NCBI GenBank assembly: GCA_902786745.1
Contig: CADADR010000001.1
Span: 1-64,000 of the forward strand
DNA length: 64,000 nucleotides
Direction of reading: 5' to 3'
From: an uncultured Bacteroidia bacterium
Lineage (GTDB): Bacteria; Bacteroidota; Bacteroidia; Bacteroidales; F082
Part shown: in pieces, positions 8,494-17,281 of the stretch
How the letters are laid out: every line of letters begins with the position of its first letter
Position numbering within the stretch: position 1 is the stretch's first letter
Notes under the pieces: model-generated
What the model was told of the DNA's origin: nothing
What the model saw: the letters and a program-made list of their open reading frames with translations, nothing else
Databases searched by the model: none
Made by a program: the position numbers and the translations under genes

Positions 8494-9951
8494 ATGGTAT
8501 TCAGCAGCAACATATTTCTACTCTATTTTATGCCGGTTTTCTATCTGGTGTATTTCCTTATGCCACGAAAGACCCGCAACTATGTGCTGCTGCTTGGCTC
8601 ACTTGTCTTCTATGCCTGGGGCGCGCCTGAGTTTATCATCCAGCTGGTGCTTTCCATTATCGCCAACTTCTTCATTGTCAGGTGGATGTGTAAGACCGAG
8701 AAACCCGTGGCGAAGAAATGGCTTTGCGCCTTATCCGTCTTTATTAGCCTTGGGCTGCTGCTGTATTACAAATACGGCAACTTCACCATGGAGAACCTGA
8801 ACGCCCTCTTGGGCATAACGGGCCATGCCCCGCTTTCGTGGAGACGCATCATGTTGCCTATTGGAATTTCGTTCTTTACTTTCCAAAGCCTCACTTACAC
8901 CTTGGACACCTACCGTGGTGTTAACAAGCCCTTGGAGAAGCTAAGCGATTACATGCTGTATATCATCATGTTTCCTCAGCTCATCGCCGGTCCCATCGTG
9001 CGCTACTGCGATGTGGCTGACCAGATTCGTCAGCGCGAGTCGACCCTGGCCGACCGAATGCAGGGCTTCTACCGTTTCGTCATCGGATTGAGCAAAAAGA
9101 TCCTCATTGCCGATGTCATCGGCTTGCGTGTCGACGCCATACTTGGCGCTGCCAGCCAAAACACGGCTCAGCTCTCCGAAATTGCCTCACGCATTGCCAC
9201 ACTCGACACGGGCACGGCTTGGCTCGTCGCCTTGGCCTATACCTTCCAGATCTACTTCGACTTTGCGGGCTACAGCGATATGGCCATCGGACTTGGACGC
9301 ATCATGGGCTTCAAGTTCCCCGAGAACTTCGACAATCCTTACACCTCACGCTCCATCACGGAGTTTTGGCGCCGTTGGCATAAAACCTTGGGGGCCTTCA
9401 TCATGAACTACCTCTACATCCCATTGGGCGGCAACCGTAAAGGCACGGGGCGCATGTACCTCAACCTCTGGCTCTGCTTCCTGCTTTCGGGCTTGTGGCA
9501 CGGTGCCGCATGGAACTTCGTTGTATGGGGCGCCTTGCATGGTGTCTTCATCTGCGCCGACAAACTCTTCCTCGGAAAGGTGATGAAAAAAATCGGCACG
9601 GTGCCCTCGGTCATCCTCACTTTCCTCACGGTATGCATCATCTGGATGTTCTTCCGCATCGAGGACATCGGCTTGGCCTGGACTTTCGTCACCCGAATGT
9701 TTGCGTTCGATTTCAACGGGTTTGTCTTCCCCGGCAATGCACATGTCTACACTACACTCGTCATCGCTGCCCTCTTCTCTTTCATCACCCTGACGGGATG
9801 GGGCAAACGCCTGGAGCAGAAAACCTTTTACACCGACTTCAGCGAACGTCAACACATCTGGGTTTGGATTGCAGCTGCCCTCCTGTTCATCTTTTGTGTT
9901 GCCGCTCTCAATGCCACCAGTTTCAGTCCGTTCATCTATTTCCGTTTCTGA
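8494..9951 (+). CDS. MBOAT O-acyltransferase, AlgI-like, array member 1 (M1)
   Basis: The 485-residue multi-pass membrane protein has the MBOAT core: EFWRRWH (H296), YLYIPLGGNRKG, and GLWHGAAWNFVVWGALHG (H336). The two histidines correspond to the invariant pair of DltB/AlgI proteins. The N-terminus MVFSSNIFLLYF and the C-terminus SFSPFIYFRF are almost the same in all four MBOATs of the array. It should move an acyl group, most likely acetyl from acetyl-CoA, across the inner membrane to a neighbouring SGNH protein. It is packed between J1 (gap 4) and J2 (gap 3). Confidence 0.92.
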   Translation: MVFSSNIFLLYFMPVFYLVYFLMPRKTRNYVLLLGSLVFYAWGAPEFIIQLVLSIIANFFIVRWMCKTEKPVAKKWLCALSVFISLGLLLYYKYGNFTMENLNALLGITGHAPLSWRRIMLPIGISFFTFQSLTYTLDTYRGVNKPLEKLSDYMLYIIMFPQLIAGPIVRYCDVADQIRQRESTLADRMQGFYRFVIGLSKKILIADVIGLRVDAILGAASQNTAQLSEIASRIATLDTGTAWLVALAYTFQIYFDFAGYSDMAIGLGRIMGFKFPENFDNPYTSRSITEFWRRWHKTLGAFIMNYLYIPLGGNRKGTGRMYLNLWLCFLLSGLWHGAAWNFVVWGALHGVFICADKLFLGKVMKKIGTVPSVILTFLTVCIIWMFFRIEDIGLAWTFVTRMFAFDFNGFVFPGNAHVYTTLVIAALFSFITLTGWGKRLEQKTFYTDFSERQHIWVWIAAALLFIFCVAALNATSFSPFIYFRF

Positions 9952-9954
9952 GCC

Positions 9955-11676
9955 ATGCGAAAGAAGACGACATACGATATCATCCTGTTTGGCATTCTGA
10001 TGGTGTTGCTTTTCCTTCCCATGATGCAAGAGCGCCTCTTCCGTATCCCATTGAAACCCTTGAACGGCGTGACGAAAAAAACCGAAGAGCCTGAGTTCAG
10101 CCTTCAGTCCTACCGTTCAGGAGCGTATGCCAAACAAGAAGAAGCCTATCTGGGAGCGAATTTCGGTTTTCGTGAACCTATCATACGACTCTACAACCAA
10201 TATCTTTGGGACTGTTACCGTAAGACTTATGCCCACGATGTGGTAGCCGGAAAGAAAGGCTGGCTCTATAACCCAGAGAGTGTCAACGATTACTACGGCA
10301 CCGAGATGCTTCGTTGGCAATCATCGCCCGAAGCGGCCCGCCGCCAATATGACCTCAACGTGAAATACATGAACTGGGTGCGCACCATACTCAAAGACAA
10401 TGGTGTCGAACTCTTGGCTTTTGTCGCCCCCGAAAAAAGCTTCCTCTATCCCGAATACCTCCCCGAACGCGAACACGACACCACGACCTTCAATGCCTGT
10501 GCTTATTTTTTGCACAGGTTCAACGAAAGCGGTTTCCCTTGCATCGACATGAACCATTGGTTCCAACAGATGAAAGACACGGTTGACTATCCGCTGATTC
10601 CACAAACAGGCGCGCATTGGGTCTTCCCCGCCGTCTATGCCGCCGACTCCCTGTTCCGTTTCATGGGCGAGCTGAAAGGCATAGCGTTGCCTCGACTGAA
10701 GATCGGCACGTTGCACGAAAGCGACAGCCACGGTGCCGACAACGACCTGGAGCAACTGCTCAACTTGTCGCTGCCCATCCGAAAACGCCAAGGCTACAGC
10801 CCCACGGCCGAGGTCACCGTTGAACGCGACTCGACTTCCGTTAAACCCAAGGTGTTGTTTATTGGAAACTCCTTCATGTGGGGCATCGCCAACCAAGTGC
10901 CCATGCAGGAAGTGTTTGACGATGTGGAGTTTTGGTACTACTACTCCACCGCTTATTATGGGGACGGGCTCTCGCAAACCGTCCCTGTCGCCAGTCACAA
11001 CCTAATGGAAAAAATGCTGGATTTCGACTATATCGTATGGTTCACCACTGGCAACCAACTGAACAAAGGCACCATGAACTTTGCCCAGTCAGCCATTCTC
11101 ACCCTCGGCATCGAAGACAGCATCCGAAGAGCTTATGTCAGACGTATTGCCGACACCTTGTCGTTGCCCTCCGACACCGCACGCCTTTACAAAGCCTATT
11201 CCCTTCTGCTCAACCACCCCGAATGGATCCCCGAGCTGAATGCCGACAGCTTGACAACCCGAAACAGCGACATACCTTACGCCAAGGTCATCAAGGACAT
11301 CAAGAAAGACAGCGCATGGGTGGCTGCTTTGAAAGACCAAGCCTTCTTGCGCACCGCTACGATGAACCGCATGCTTCATGCCGAAGTGGACAGAATCAAA
11401 GAAGGCAAGCCACTCTATAAAGACCAACAGGACGAGATTTTGTTCTCACAGCAATGCCAACAAGAAGTTGAAGAATTGATGGAGAAGATGCGTGGCCGTG
11501 AGGAGACCATGAAAAAAGTAAAAGAAAAAGCCGAGAAGAATAACAAAACCCTTGAAGAATCCCTGGAAGACGACGCCCGTTGGCTCATACGGAAGAAATA
11601 TGGCCTCGACCGCTGCCGACTCATCGACGACCCTGACGCTAAGATTCCACTACCCAAAACAAACCCTAATAAATAA
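9955..11676 (+). CDS. AlgJ/AlgX-like SGNH protein with C-terminal extension (J2)
   Basis: It is 573 residues long, with an N-terminal membrane segment (residues 8-26), then GFREPIIRLYNQYLW, QTGAHWV (H221) and IGNSFMWG (S306). Gly stands at the usual Asp position and Asn replaces Asp before the serine. After the SGNH domain an extra ~170 residues contain a Leu-rich block ending in a TRNSD segment, then two copies of the ~30-residue helical motif, the second with KEKAEKNNKTLEESLEDDARW. The same extended layout is seen in J5 and J7. Probable role: acyl transfer to a periplasmic glycan together with M1 or M2. Confidence 0.78.
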   Translation: MRKKTTYDIILFGILMVLLFLPMMQERLFRIPLKPLNGVTKKTEEPEFSLQSYRSGAYAKQEEAYLGANFGFREPIIRLYNQYLWDCYRKTYAHDVVAGKKGWLYNPESVNDYYGTEMLRWQSSPEAARRQYDLNVKYMNWVRTILKDNGVELLAFVAPEKSFLYPEYLPEREHDTTTFNACAYFLHRFNESGFPCIDMNHWFQQMKDTVDYPLIPQTGAHWVFPAVYAADSLFRFMGELKGIALPRLKIGTLHESDSHGADNDLEQLLNLSLPIRKRQGYSPTAEVTVERDSTSVKPKVLFIGNSFMWGIANQVPMQEVFDDVEFWYYYSTAYYGDGLSQTVPVASHNLMEKMLDFDYIVWFTTGNQLNKGTMNFAQSAILTLGIEDSIRRAYVRRIADTLSLPSDTARLYKAYSLLLNHPEWIPELNADSLTTRNSDIPYAKVIKDIKKDSAWVAALKDQAFLRTATMNRMLHAEVDRIKEGKPLYKDQQDEILFSQQCQQEVEELMEKMRGREETMKKVKEKAEKNNKTLEESLEDDARWLIRKKYGLDRCRLIDDPDAKIPLPKTNPNK

Positions 11677-11681
11677 TTTCC

Positions 11682-11689
11682 TATTTTTG
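11682..11689 (+). promoter_or_regulatory. Internal promoter of the array, before M2
   Basis: TATTTTTG followed by CAAA lies in the only sizeable gap of the array (37 bases), so M2 and what follows may be a second transcription unit. Confidence 0.55.
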
Positions 11690-11713
11690 CAAACTCAATA
11701 TTATAAATAAGGT

Positions 11714-13183
11714 ATGGTATTCAGCAGTAACGTATTCCTACTCTATTTTATGCCGATTTTCTTCTTGGTGTACTTCCTACTACCGAAGAAAATCCGCAAC
11801 TATTTCCTGCTGTTGGCATCGCTCCTCTTCTATGCCTATGGCGCGCCTGAGTTTATCATACAACTAATCGTCAGCACCATAGCCAACTTCTATTTGGTAC
11901 GCTGGATGAACAAGGTGGAAAAACCAGGCCTGAAAAAACTCCTCTGCGGCATCTCCATAGCCATCAGTATCGGACTGCTGTTCTACTTCAAGTACGGCAA
12001 CTTCACAATGAACAATATCAACTCGGTGTTGGGTTGGTTTGGGGGCAAGCCGTTGCAATGGACCAAGATCTTGTTGCCTATCGGCATCTCTTTCTTCTCG
12101 TTCCAAAGCGTCACCTACACCTTGGATACCTACCGCGGCGTAAACAAACCTATGGAGCGTTTGAGCGACTACATGCTCTATATCGTCATGTTCCCGCAGC
12201 TCATCGCCGGTCCCATCGTGCGCTACTGCGACATCGCCGACCAGATCCGCAACCGCGAGTCACTCTATACTGACCGACTGCATGGCTTCTATCGTTTTGT
12301 GATTGGTCTTGCCAAGAAGGTCTTGATCGCCGACGTCATCGGCTTCCAAGTCGACAAAGTGCTGGGGCCTTCCAACTACGACGTGCTGACTTCGGCACAA
12401 CTGGCCGACATTGCCAACAAGATTGCCACCATCGACAGCACCACCGCCTGGATTGCCATCTTCGCCTTCACCTTCCAAATCTACTTCGATTTTGCCGGTT
12501 ATTCCGACATGGCCATCGGTTTGGGTCGTATGATGGGATTCAAGTTCCCCGAAAACTTCGACAACCCATACGTCTCCACCACCATCTCAGAGTTTTGGCG
12601 TCGTTGGCACCAGACCTTCAGCGTGTTCATCAAAAACTACCTCTACTTCCCCTTGGGCGGTAGCCGTGTGAAGACTGAGGCACGCAAATACTTCAACCTC
12701 TGGTTCTGTTTCCTCATCAGTGGTTTGTGGCACGGCGCCGCGTGGAACTTCGTGATATATGGTGCCTTGCAAGGTGTCTTCATCTGCGCCGATAAGCTGT
12801 TCTTGAAAAAATTCAACGAGCGCTTGGGGCGCATCCCTTCGGTGTTCTTCACCTTCCTCATCATCGTGTTGACCCGATGCTTCTTCCGTATCGAGCGCAT
12901 CGACCTGTCGTGGCTCTTCATCAAGCGACTCTTCGCCTTCGACTTCGCTCCTTTCCACTTCGGCGACAACCCGCACCTGTATGTGACCATGCTTGTGGCC
13001 GCCTTCTTCTCCTTCTTCACCCTCTCCAAGTTCGGCCTCAAGGTGCAAGACAAGGTCTACTTTACTGAGTACAACAAAAAGCAGCATATCATCGCGTTCA
13101 TCATCAGCATACTGGCCTTCGTCTTCTGCCTGGGCGCTTTGAATGCCAGCGGTTTCAGCCCGTTTATCTATTTCAGATTCTGA
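11714..13183 (+). CDS. MBOAT O-acyltransferase, AlgI-like (M2)
   Basis: The 489-residue multi-pass protein has EFWRRWH (H299), YLYFPLGGSRVKT and GLWHGAAWNFVIYGALQG (H340). Both invariant histidines are kept, but the third, less conserved His of the other copies (GALHG or GAFHG) is Gln here. Its TGA overlaps the next ATG by one base (TGATG), which suggests translational coupling with J3. Role as for M1: it supplies an acyl group to SGNH partners in the periplasm. Confidence 0.92.
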   Translation: MVFSSNVFLLYFMPIFFLVYFLLPKKIRNYFLLLASLLFYAYGAPEFIIQLIVSTIANFYLVRWMNKVEKPGLKKLLCGISIAISIGLLFYFKYGNFTMNNINSVLGWFGGKPLQWTKILLPIGISFFSFQSVTYTLDTYRGVNKPMERLSDYMLYIVMFPQLIAGPIVRYCDIADQIRNRESLYTDRLHGFYRFVIGLAKKVLIADVIGFQVDKVLGPSNYDVLTSAQLADIANKIATIDSTTAWIAIFAFTFQIYFDFAGYSDMAIGLGRMMGFKFPENFDNPYVSTTISEFWRRWHQTFSVFIKNYLYFPLGGSRVKTEARKYFNLWFCFLISGLWHGAAWNFVIYGALQGVFICADKLFLKKFNERLGRIPSVFFTFLIIVLTRCFFRIERIDLSWLFIKRLFAFDFAPFHFGDNPHLYVTMLVAAFFSFFTLSKFGLKVQDKVYFTEYNKKQHIIAFIISILAFVFCLGALNASGFSPFIYFRF

Positions 13184-14523
13184 TGCAGAAACCCAGCCGT
13201 CATATCATCCAGTTTGTATGCATCATGGCCGTGCTTACTGCCATTGCACTGCAAGGCTTCACCCATATGGTGAAGATGAAGCCATTGGAAGGTGTGGTGG
13301 CTAAAGAAAAAGTCGTCGAGCTGAACTTCAACAACTATCTCGACGGCAGCTATCAGGCCTACCTCGCCGAACACGCCAAGCGTAACACAGGCTTTCGCGA
13401 GTTCTTCATCCGCAACTACAACCAAGTTTGCTACTCTTGCTTCGGCATATTCAACAATGACAATATCGTTGAGGGCAAAGACGGCGAGTTGTTCACCAAA
13501 ATGTATATCGACGACCTGACGGGCAAGCGCATCAAGGACAATTATGGCAGCATCGACAGCCTCAAGGCCATAGCACGTGAGAACACCAAACTCACCTTGC
13601 GGCTGATGGACACCTTGAAGCAGCACGGCACCGACTTCCTCTTCATCTTCGCCCCTTCGAAGACGGCAGTCTATCCCGAATACCTCCCCGATGGCTACAG
13701 GCAATACTGCTCCGACTCCCTGCTCATCGACTATTACATTGCGTTGTTCAAGGAATACGACATCCCACATATCGACTTCCACAACTATTTCAAGCAGATC
13801 AAGGACAGCTTCCCCTACCCGCTTTACGCCAAATACGGAACACATTGGGCCTATTCCACCATCCCGATGGTGTCGGACTCCATTCTTCGCAAGCTGGAAG
13901 TCGTTACTGGCAAGAGCCTGCCTTCGATTCAAATCACCGATATCAACATCACCACCGACTATTTCGGTCAGGATCGCGAACTTGAAGGCCAGTTCAATTT
14001 GCTGTTTCCCATCGCAAAACCAGCCATCCCCAACCCTAAGTTCATCTTGACCGACACCGTCGGCAAGGTCAAACCCAACCTCGTTGCCATAGCCGACAGC
14101 TATTTCGTTGCCTTCGAAAAAACTAGTTTCCTTCACGCCTTCAACACCTGGAGCTATTGGAAATATAATGAGGACATCGTCTCAAACGAGCCCAAATACA
14201 ACTGGAAAAAAGTCAAGTATTTCACTGACACCTACCAAATCCTTGAAGACGCCGACATCGTGATGGCTGTCTTCACCTCGCCCATGCTCTACAACTACAT
14301 GTTCGACTTCCCAGAGACGGCTTTCAACTTGTATTCCCATGGCCAGCTTTGTGAGGAAGAGAAAGTTGAGTTGATGATGGAGACCATACGAAACAACACC
14401 CCTTGGTACGAAGCCGTGGAAAAACAAGCCAAAGAATACGGTCTCACGGTGGAAGAGAACCTCCGCCGCAACGCTATTTACGTCATCCGTTCGAAAAAAG
14501 AAAAAGAAAAAAACAACAAATAA
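13183..14523 (+). CDS. AlgJ/AlgX-like SGNH protein (J3)
   Basis: It has 446 residues, an N-terminal membrane segment (residues 9-26), NTGFREFFIRNYNQV, KYGTHWA (H221; Gly at the usual Asp position) and IADSYFV (S306). One helical motif closes the protein (WYEAVEKQAKEYGLTVEENL), followed by a Lys-rich tail. It is closely similar to J4 along its whole length, including HAKRNTGFREFFIRNYNQV, so M2-J3 and M3-J4 look like a duplicated pair. It is coupled to M2 by a one-base overlap, and M3 starts immediately after its stop. Confidence 0.78.
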   Translation: MQKPSRHIIQFVCIMAVLTAIALQGFTHMVKMKPLEGVVAKEKVVELNFNNYLDGSYQAYLAEHAKRNTGFREFFIRNYNQVCYSCFGIFNNDNIVEGKDGELFTKMYIDDLTGKRIKDNYGSIDSLKAIARENTKLTLRLMDTLKQHGTDFLFIFAPSKTAVYPEYLPDGYRQYCSDSLLIDYYIALFKEYDIPHIDFHNYFKQIKDSFPYPLYAKYGTHWAYSTIPMVSDSILRKLEVVTGKSLPSIQITDINITTDYFGQDRELEGQFNLLFPIAKPAIPNPKFILTDTVGKVKPNLVAIADSYFVAFEKTSFLHAFNTWSYWKYNEDIVSNEPKYNWKKVKYFTDTYQILEDADIVMAVFTSPMLYNYMFDFPETAFNLYSHGQLCEEEKVELMMETIRNNTPWYEAVEKQAKEYGLTVEENLRRNAIYVIRSKKEKEKNNK

Positions 14524-15939
14524 ATGGTATTCAGTAGTAACATATTCCTCTTCTTCTTCCTGCCTATCTTTCTGATAGCGTATTTCGTCACGCCCCAGAA
14601 GTTCAGGAACTATACATTATTGCTGTTCTCCCTCATCTTCTATGCCTATGGCGCTCCCGATTTTGTCTTCCTTCTCGTCGGGGAATGCATCATCAACTAT
14701 TTCATCGTGCGAGGCATGGCCAAGACAGAGAAGACCAGCACGAAGAAATGGCTCTGCACCCTCTCCGTCATCATGGCCTTGGGGTTGCTGCTGTATTTCA
14801 AGTATGCCAACTTCTTCATGGAGAACCTCAACGCCATTCTCGGCTGGATGCATCACGAGCCTGTCGGCTGGATGAAGGTGGCCTTGCCCATTGGTATCTC
14901 GTTCTTCACTTTCCAAAGCATCACCTACACACTCGATGTGTACCGCGGCACCACACCGCCAAGCCAAAAACTGACCGACTACGTGCTGTATATCATGATG
15001 TTCCCGCAACTCATCGCAGGCCCCATCGTCAACTATAACAGTGTTGCGGCACAATTGGTGGAGCGCACCAGCACTATGGAAGACCGTGTGGTGGGTTTCT
15101 ATCGCTTCATCATCGGCTTAGGCAAGAAAGTACTCATTGCCAACACCTTGGCAGCCTATGCCGACCAAGTCTTCGCTATGAACTACGCCGACATGGCCAC
15201 CAGCACGGCTTGGATAGGCATTCTGTCGTATACCTTCCAGATCTACTTCGACTTCTCTGGCTATAGCGATATGGCCATTGGTCTCGGCAAGATGATGGGC
15301 TTCAAGTTCCCCGAAAACTTCAACGACCCATACACCAGCCGCAGCGTCACTGAGTTCTGGAAACGTTGGCATATGACGCTTGGTAATTTCATTATGAATT
15401 ACCTCTACATCCCCCTCGGTGGCAACCGCAAGGGCAAAGGACGCATGTACCTCAACCTATGGCTCTGCTTCCTCCTCTCGGGCTTGTGGCATGGTGCCAG
15501 CTGGACTTTCGTCCTCTGGGGAGCCTTCCATGGCTTATTCATCTGTGCTGACAAACTCTTCTTGAAGGACCTGCTCAAGAAAGCGGGCAAGTGGCCAGCG
15601 GTCATCCTCACCTTCTTTGTCGTCAATATGGGCTGGGTGCTCTTCCGCGTCGACACCGCCGCCGATGCGGGTGGCTTCTACCAAGCCCTGTTCGCCTTCA
15701 AAGGCGGCATGACCCAACCCGCCGACCTCTTGTTCTGGGTCACCTTTGGGCTGGCAGTGGTCTTCTCCTTCCTCACCCTTTTCAAAGGAGGGCAACGACT
15801 GCAGGACGCCATCTTCGCCGACCATTATTCCAAAGGTCTCTCCTGGACCATGTTCGCCATCTGCCTCGTATTGCTTATCCTCTCCGCCGGCTCGCTCTGC
15901 GTCTCCGACTTCAACCCCTTCATCTATTTCAGATTCTAA
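14524..15939 (+). CDS. MBOAT O-acyltransferase, AlgI-like (M3)
   Basis: This 471-residue multi-pass protein has EFWKRWH (H283), YLYIPLGGNRKGKG and GLWHGASWTFVLWGAFHG (H323), with both invariant MBOAT histidines. The start codon follows the TAA of J3 with no spacer, and J4 begins three bases after the stop. Role as for the other MBOATs of the array; which SGNH protein it serves is inferred from position only. Confidence 0.92.
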   Translation: MVFSSNIFLFFFLPIFLIAYFVTPQKFRNYTLLLFSLIFYAYGAPDFVFLLVGECIINYFIVRGMAKTEKTSTKKWLCTLSVIMALGLLLYFKYANFFMENLNAILGWMHHEPVGWMKVALPIGISFFTFQSITYTLDVYRGTTPPSQKLTDYVLYIMMFPQLIAGPIVNYNSVAAQLVERTSTMEDRVVGFYRFIIGLGKKVLIANTLAAYADQVFAMNYADMATSTAWIGILSYTFQIYFDFSGYSDMAIGLGKMMGFKFPENFNDPYTSRSVTEFWKRWHMTLGNFIMNYLYIPLGGNRKGKGRMYLNLWLCFLLSGLWHGASWTFVLWGAFHGLFICADKLFLKDLLKKAGKWPAVILTFFVVNMGWVLFRVDTAADAGGFYQALFAFKGGMTQPADLLFWVTFGLAVVFSFLTLFKGGQRLQDAIFADHYSKGLSWTMFAICLVLLILSAGSLCVSDFNPFIYFRF

Positions 15940-15942
15940 GCC

Positions 15943-17277
15943 ATGAACAAGAAGCCGCATTTCATCATACAATTTGTCTGCATCTCCGTAGTGTTGGCCG
16001 CCATCCTACTGCAGAGCTTCACGCATATTGTCAAGATGAATCCGTTGAAAGGCTTCGACAAAGAAGAACAGCCCCCTGTCGAGTTGTCATTCAAGACTTA
16101 TTACGACGGTAGTTACCAGGACTATCTGACCGAACACGCCAAGCGCAACACAGGCTTCCGTGAGTTCTTCATCCGCAACTACAACCAAGTGGCTTATTCA
16201 TGCTTCAACAAAATCACCAATAAGAACATTGTGAAAGGGCGCGACCAAGAGCTCTATCTGAAGATGTACCTCAACGAAGCCACGGGGGTGACCTTCAAGC
16301 AACACTTTGCCGACGTGGATGAAGCCAAAGCCGAGGCGCAAAAGAATGTAGAGGAAACCCTACGGCTAATCGACACGCTGCACCAACACGGCAAAGCCTT
16401 CCTTTTCGTCTTTGCACCCACCAAACCTGCGGTTTATCCCGACAAATTGCCGTCCTATTACAAAAACCATCTCTTCGACTTTTCCTTAGAAGAATACTAT
16501 ATCCAACTCTTCAAGGAGAACCATATCCCGCATATCGACTTCTACCACTATTTTCAGGATATCAGGGACACTTTCCCCTATCCTTTGTATCCGCGCACGG
16601 GTACCCATTGGTCGGAGGCAACCATCCCTTATGTGGCCGACTCCGTCTTGAAGAAACTGGCTGAGATCACGGGCTACAAGCTGCCTTCGGTCCACTACAT
16701 CGACGACAACCTCAGTACCGACTATTCGGTGCAAGACGGCGAGTTGGAAGCTTCGATGAACCTGCTGTTCCCCCTGAACAAGCCCGCCATCCCGCGGCCC
16801 GTGTTCGAGCTGACCGACACCGTGGGGACCGACAAGCCCAACCTGCTCGTGGTGGCCGACAGTTATTTCACCCAACTTAGAAACTCGACCTTCATCGAAG
16901 CGTTTGATGCTTGGGAGTTTTGGGTATATAACCGCGATGTGCAATCGTCGAATCCGCAGCACCAATGGAAACAACTTGACCAACTGCTTGATGCCGAAAA
17001 AGTGTTGGATAATGCCGACATCGTAATGGCTGTTTTCACGGCTCCGATGTACTACACATATATGTTTGGTTTCCCACAAACTGCCCAAAACCTGTTCAAA
17101 AATGGAGAGATAAGCGAGGGGGCCAAGCTTCAGGCTGTCATACAAATGATCAAGGACAACGAGGATTGGATGAAAGCTGTTGAAAAACAAGCCGAAGAGC
17201 GCGGATTGACCGTTGAGCAGAACTTGCGACGCAATGCAATTTATGTGCTTGAAAAGAAAAAACAAAAAGGACAATGA
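15943..17277 (+). CDS. AlgJ/AlgX-like SGNH protein (J4)
   Basis: The 444-residue protein has an N-terminal membrane segment, NTGFREFFIRNYNQV, RTGTHWS (H222; Gly at the usual Asp position) and VADSYFT (S307), and ends with one helical motif (WMKAVEKQAEERGLTVEQNL) and a Lys-rich tail. It is a close paralogue of J3. The following gene is another SGNH protein rather than an MBOAT, so one MBOAT may serve two partners. Confidence 0.78.
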   Translation: MNKKPHFIIQFVCISVVLAAILLQSFTHIVKMNPLKGFDKEEQPPVELSFKTYYDGSYQDYLTEHAKRNTGFREFFIRNYNQVAYSCFNKITNKNIVKGRDQELYLKMYLNEATGVTFKQHFADVDEAKAEAQKNVEETLRLIDTLHQHGKAFLFVFAPTKPAVYPDKLPSYYKNHLFDFSLEEYYIQLFKENHIPHIDFYHYFQDIRDTFPYPLYPRTGTHWSEATIPYVADSVLKKLAEITGYKLPSVHYIDDNLSTDYSVQDGELEASMNLLFPLNKPAIPRPVFELTDTVGTDKPNLLVVADSYFTQLRNSTFIEAFDAWEFWVYNRDVQSSNPQHQWKQLDQLLDAEKVLDNADIVMAVFTAPMYYTYMFGFPQTAQNLFKNGEISEGAKLQAVIQMIKDNEDWMKAVEKQAEERGLTVEQNLRRNAIYVLEKKKQKGQ

Positions 17278-17281
17278 TGCC

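Noticed and set aside
12700..12780. M2 as an inactive MBOAT because GALHG is GALQG
   Set aside because: The two invariant histidines of the family (H299 and H340) are kept; the changed His is a third, less conserved one.
17213..17281. Longer N-terminus for J5
   Set aside because: It would overlap J4 by 65 bases and put 23 charged residues before a signal anchor that otherwise matches the other J proteins.
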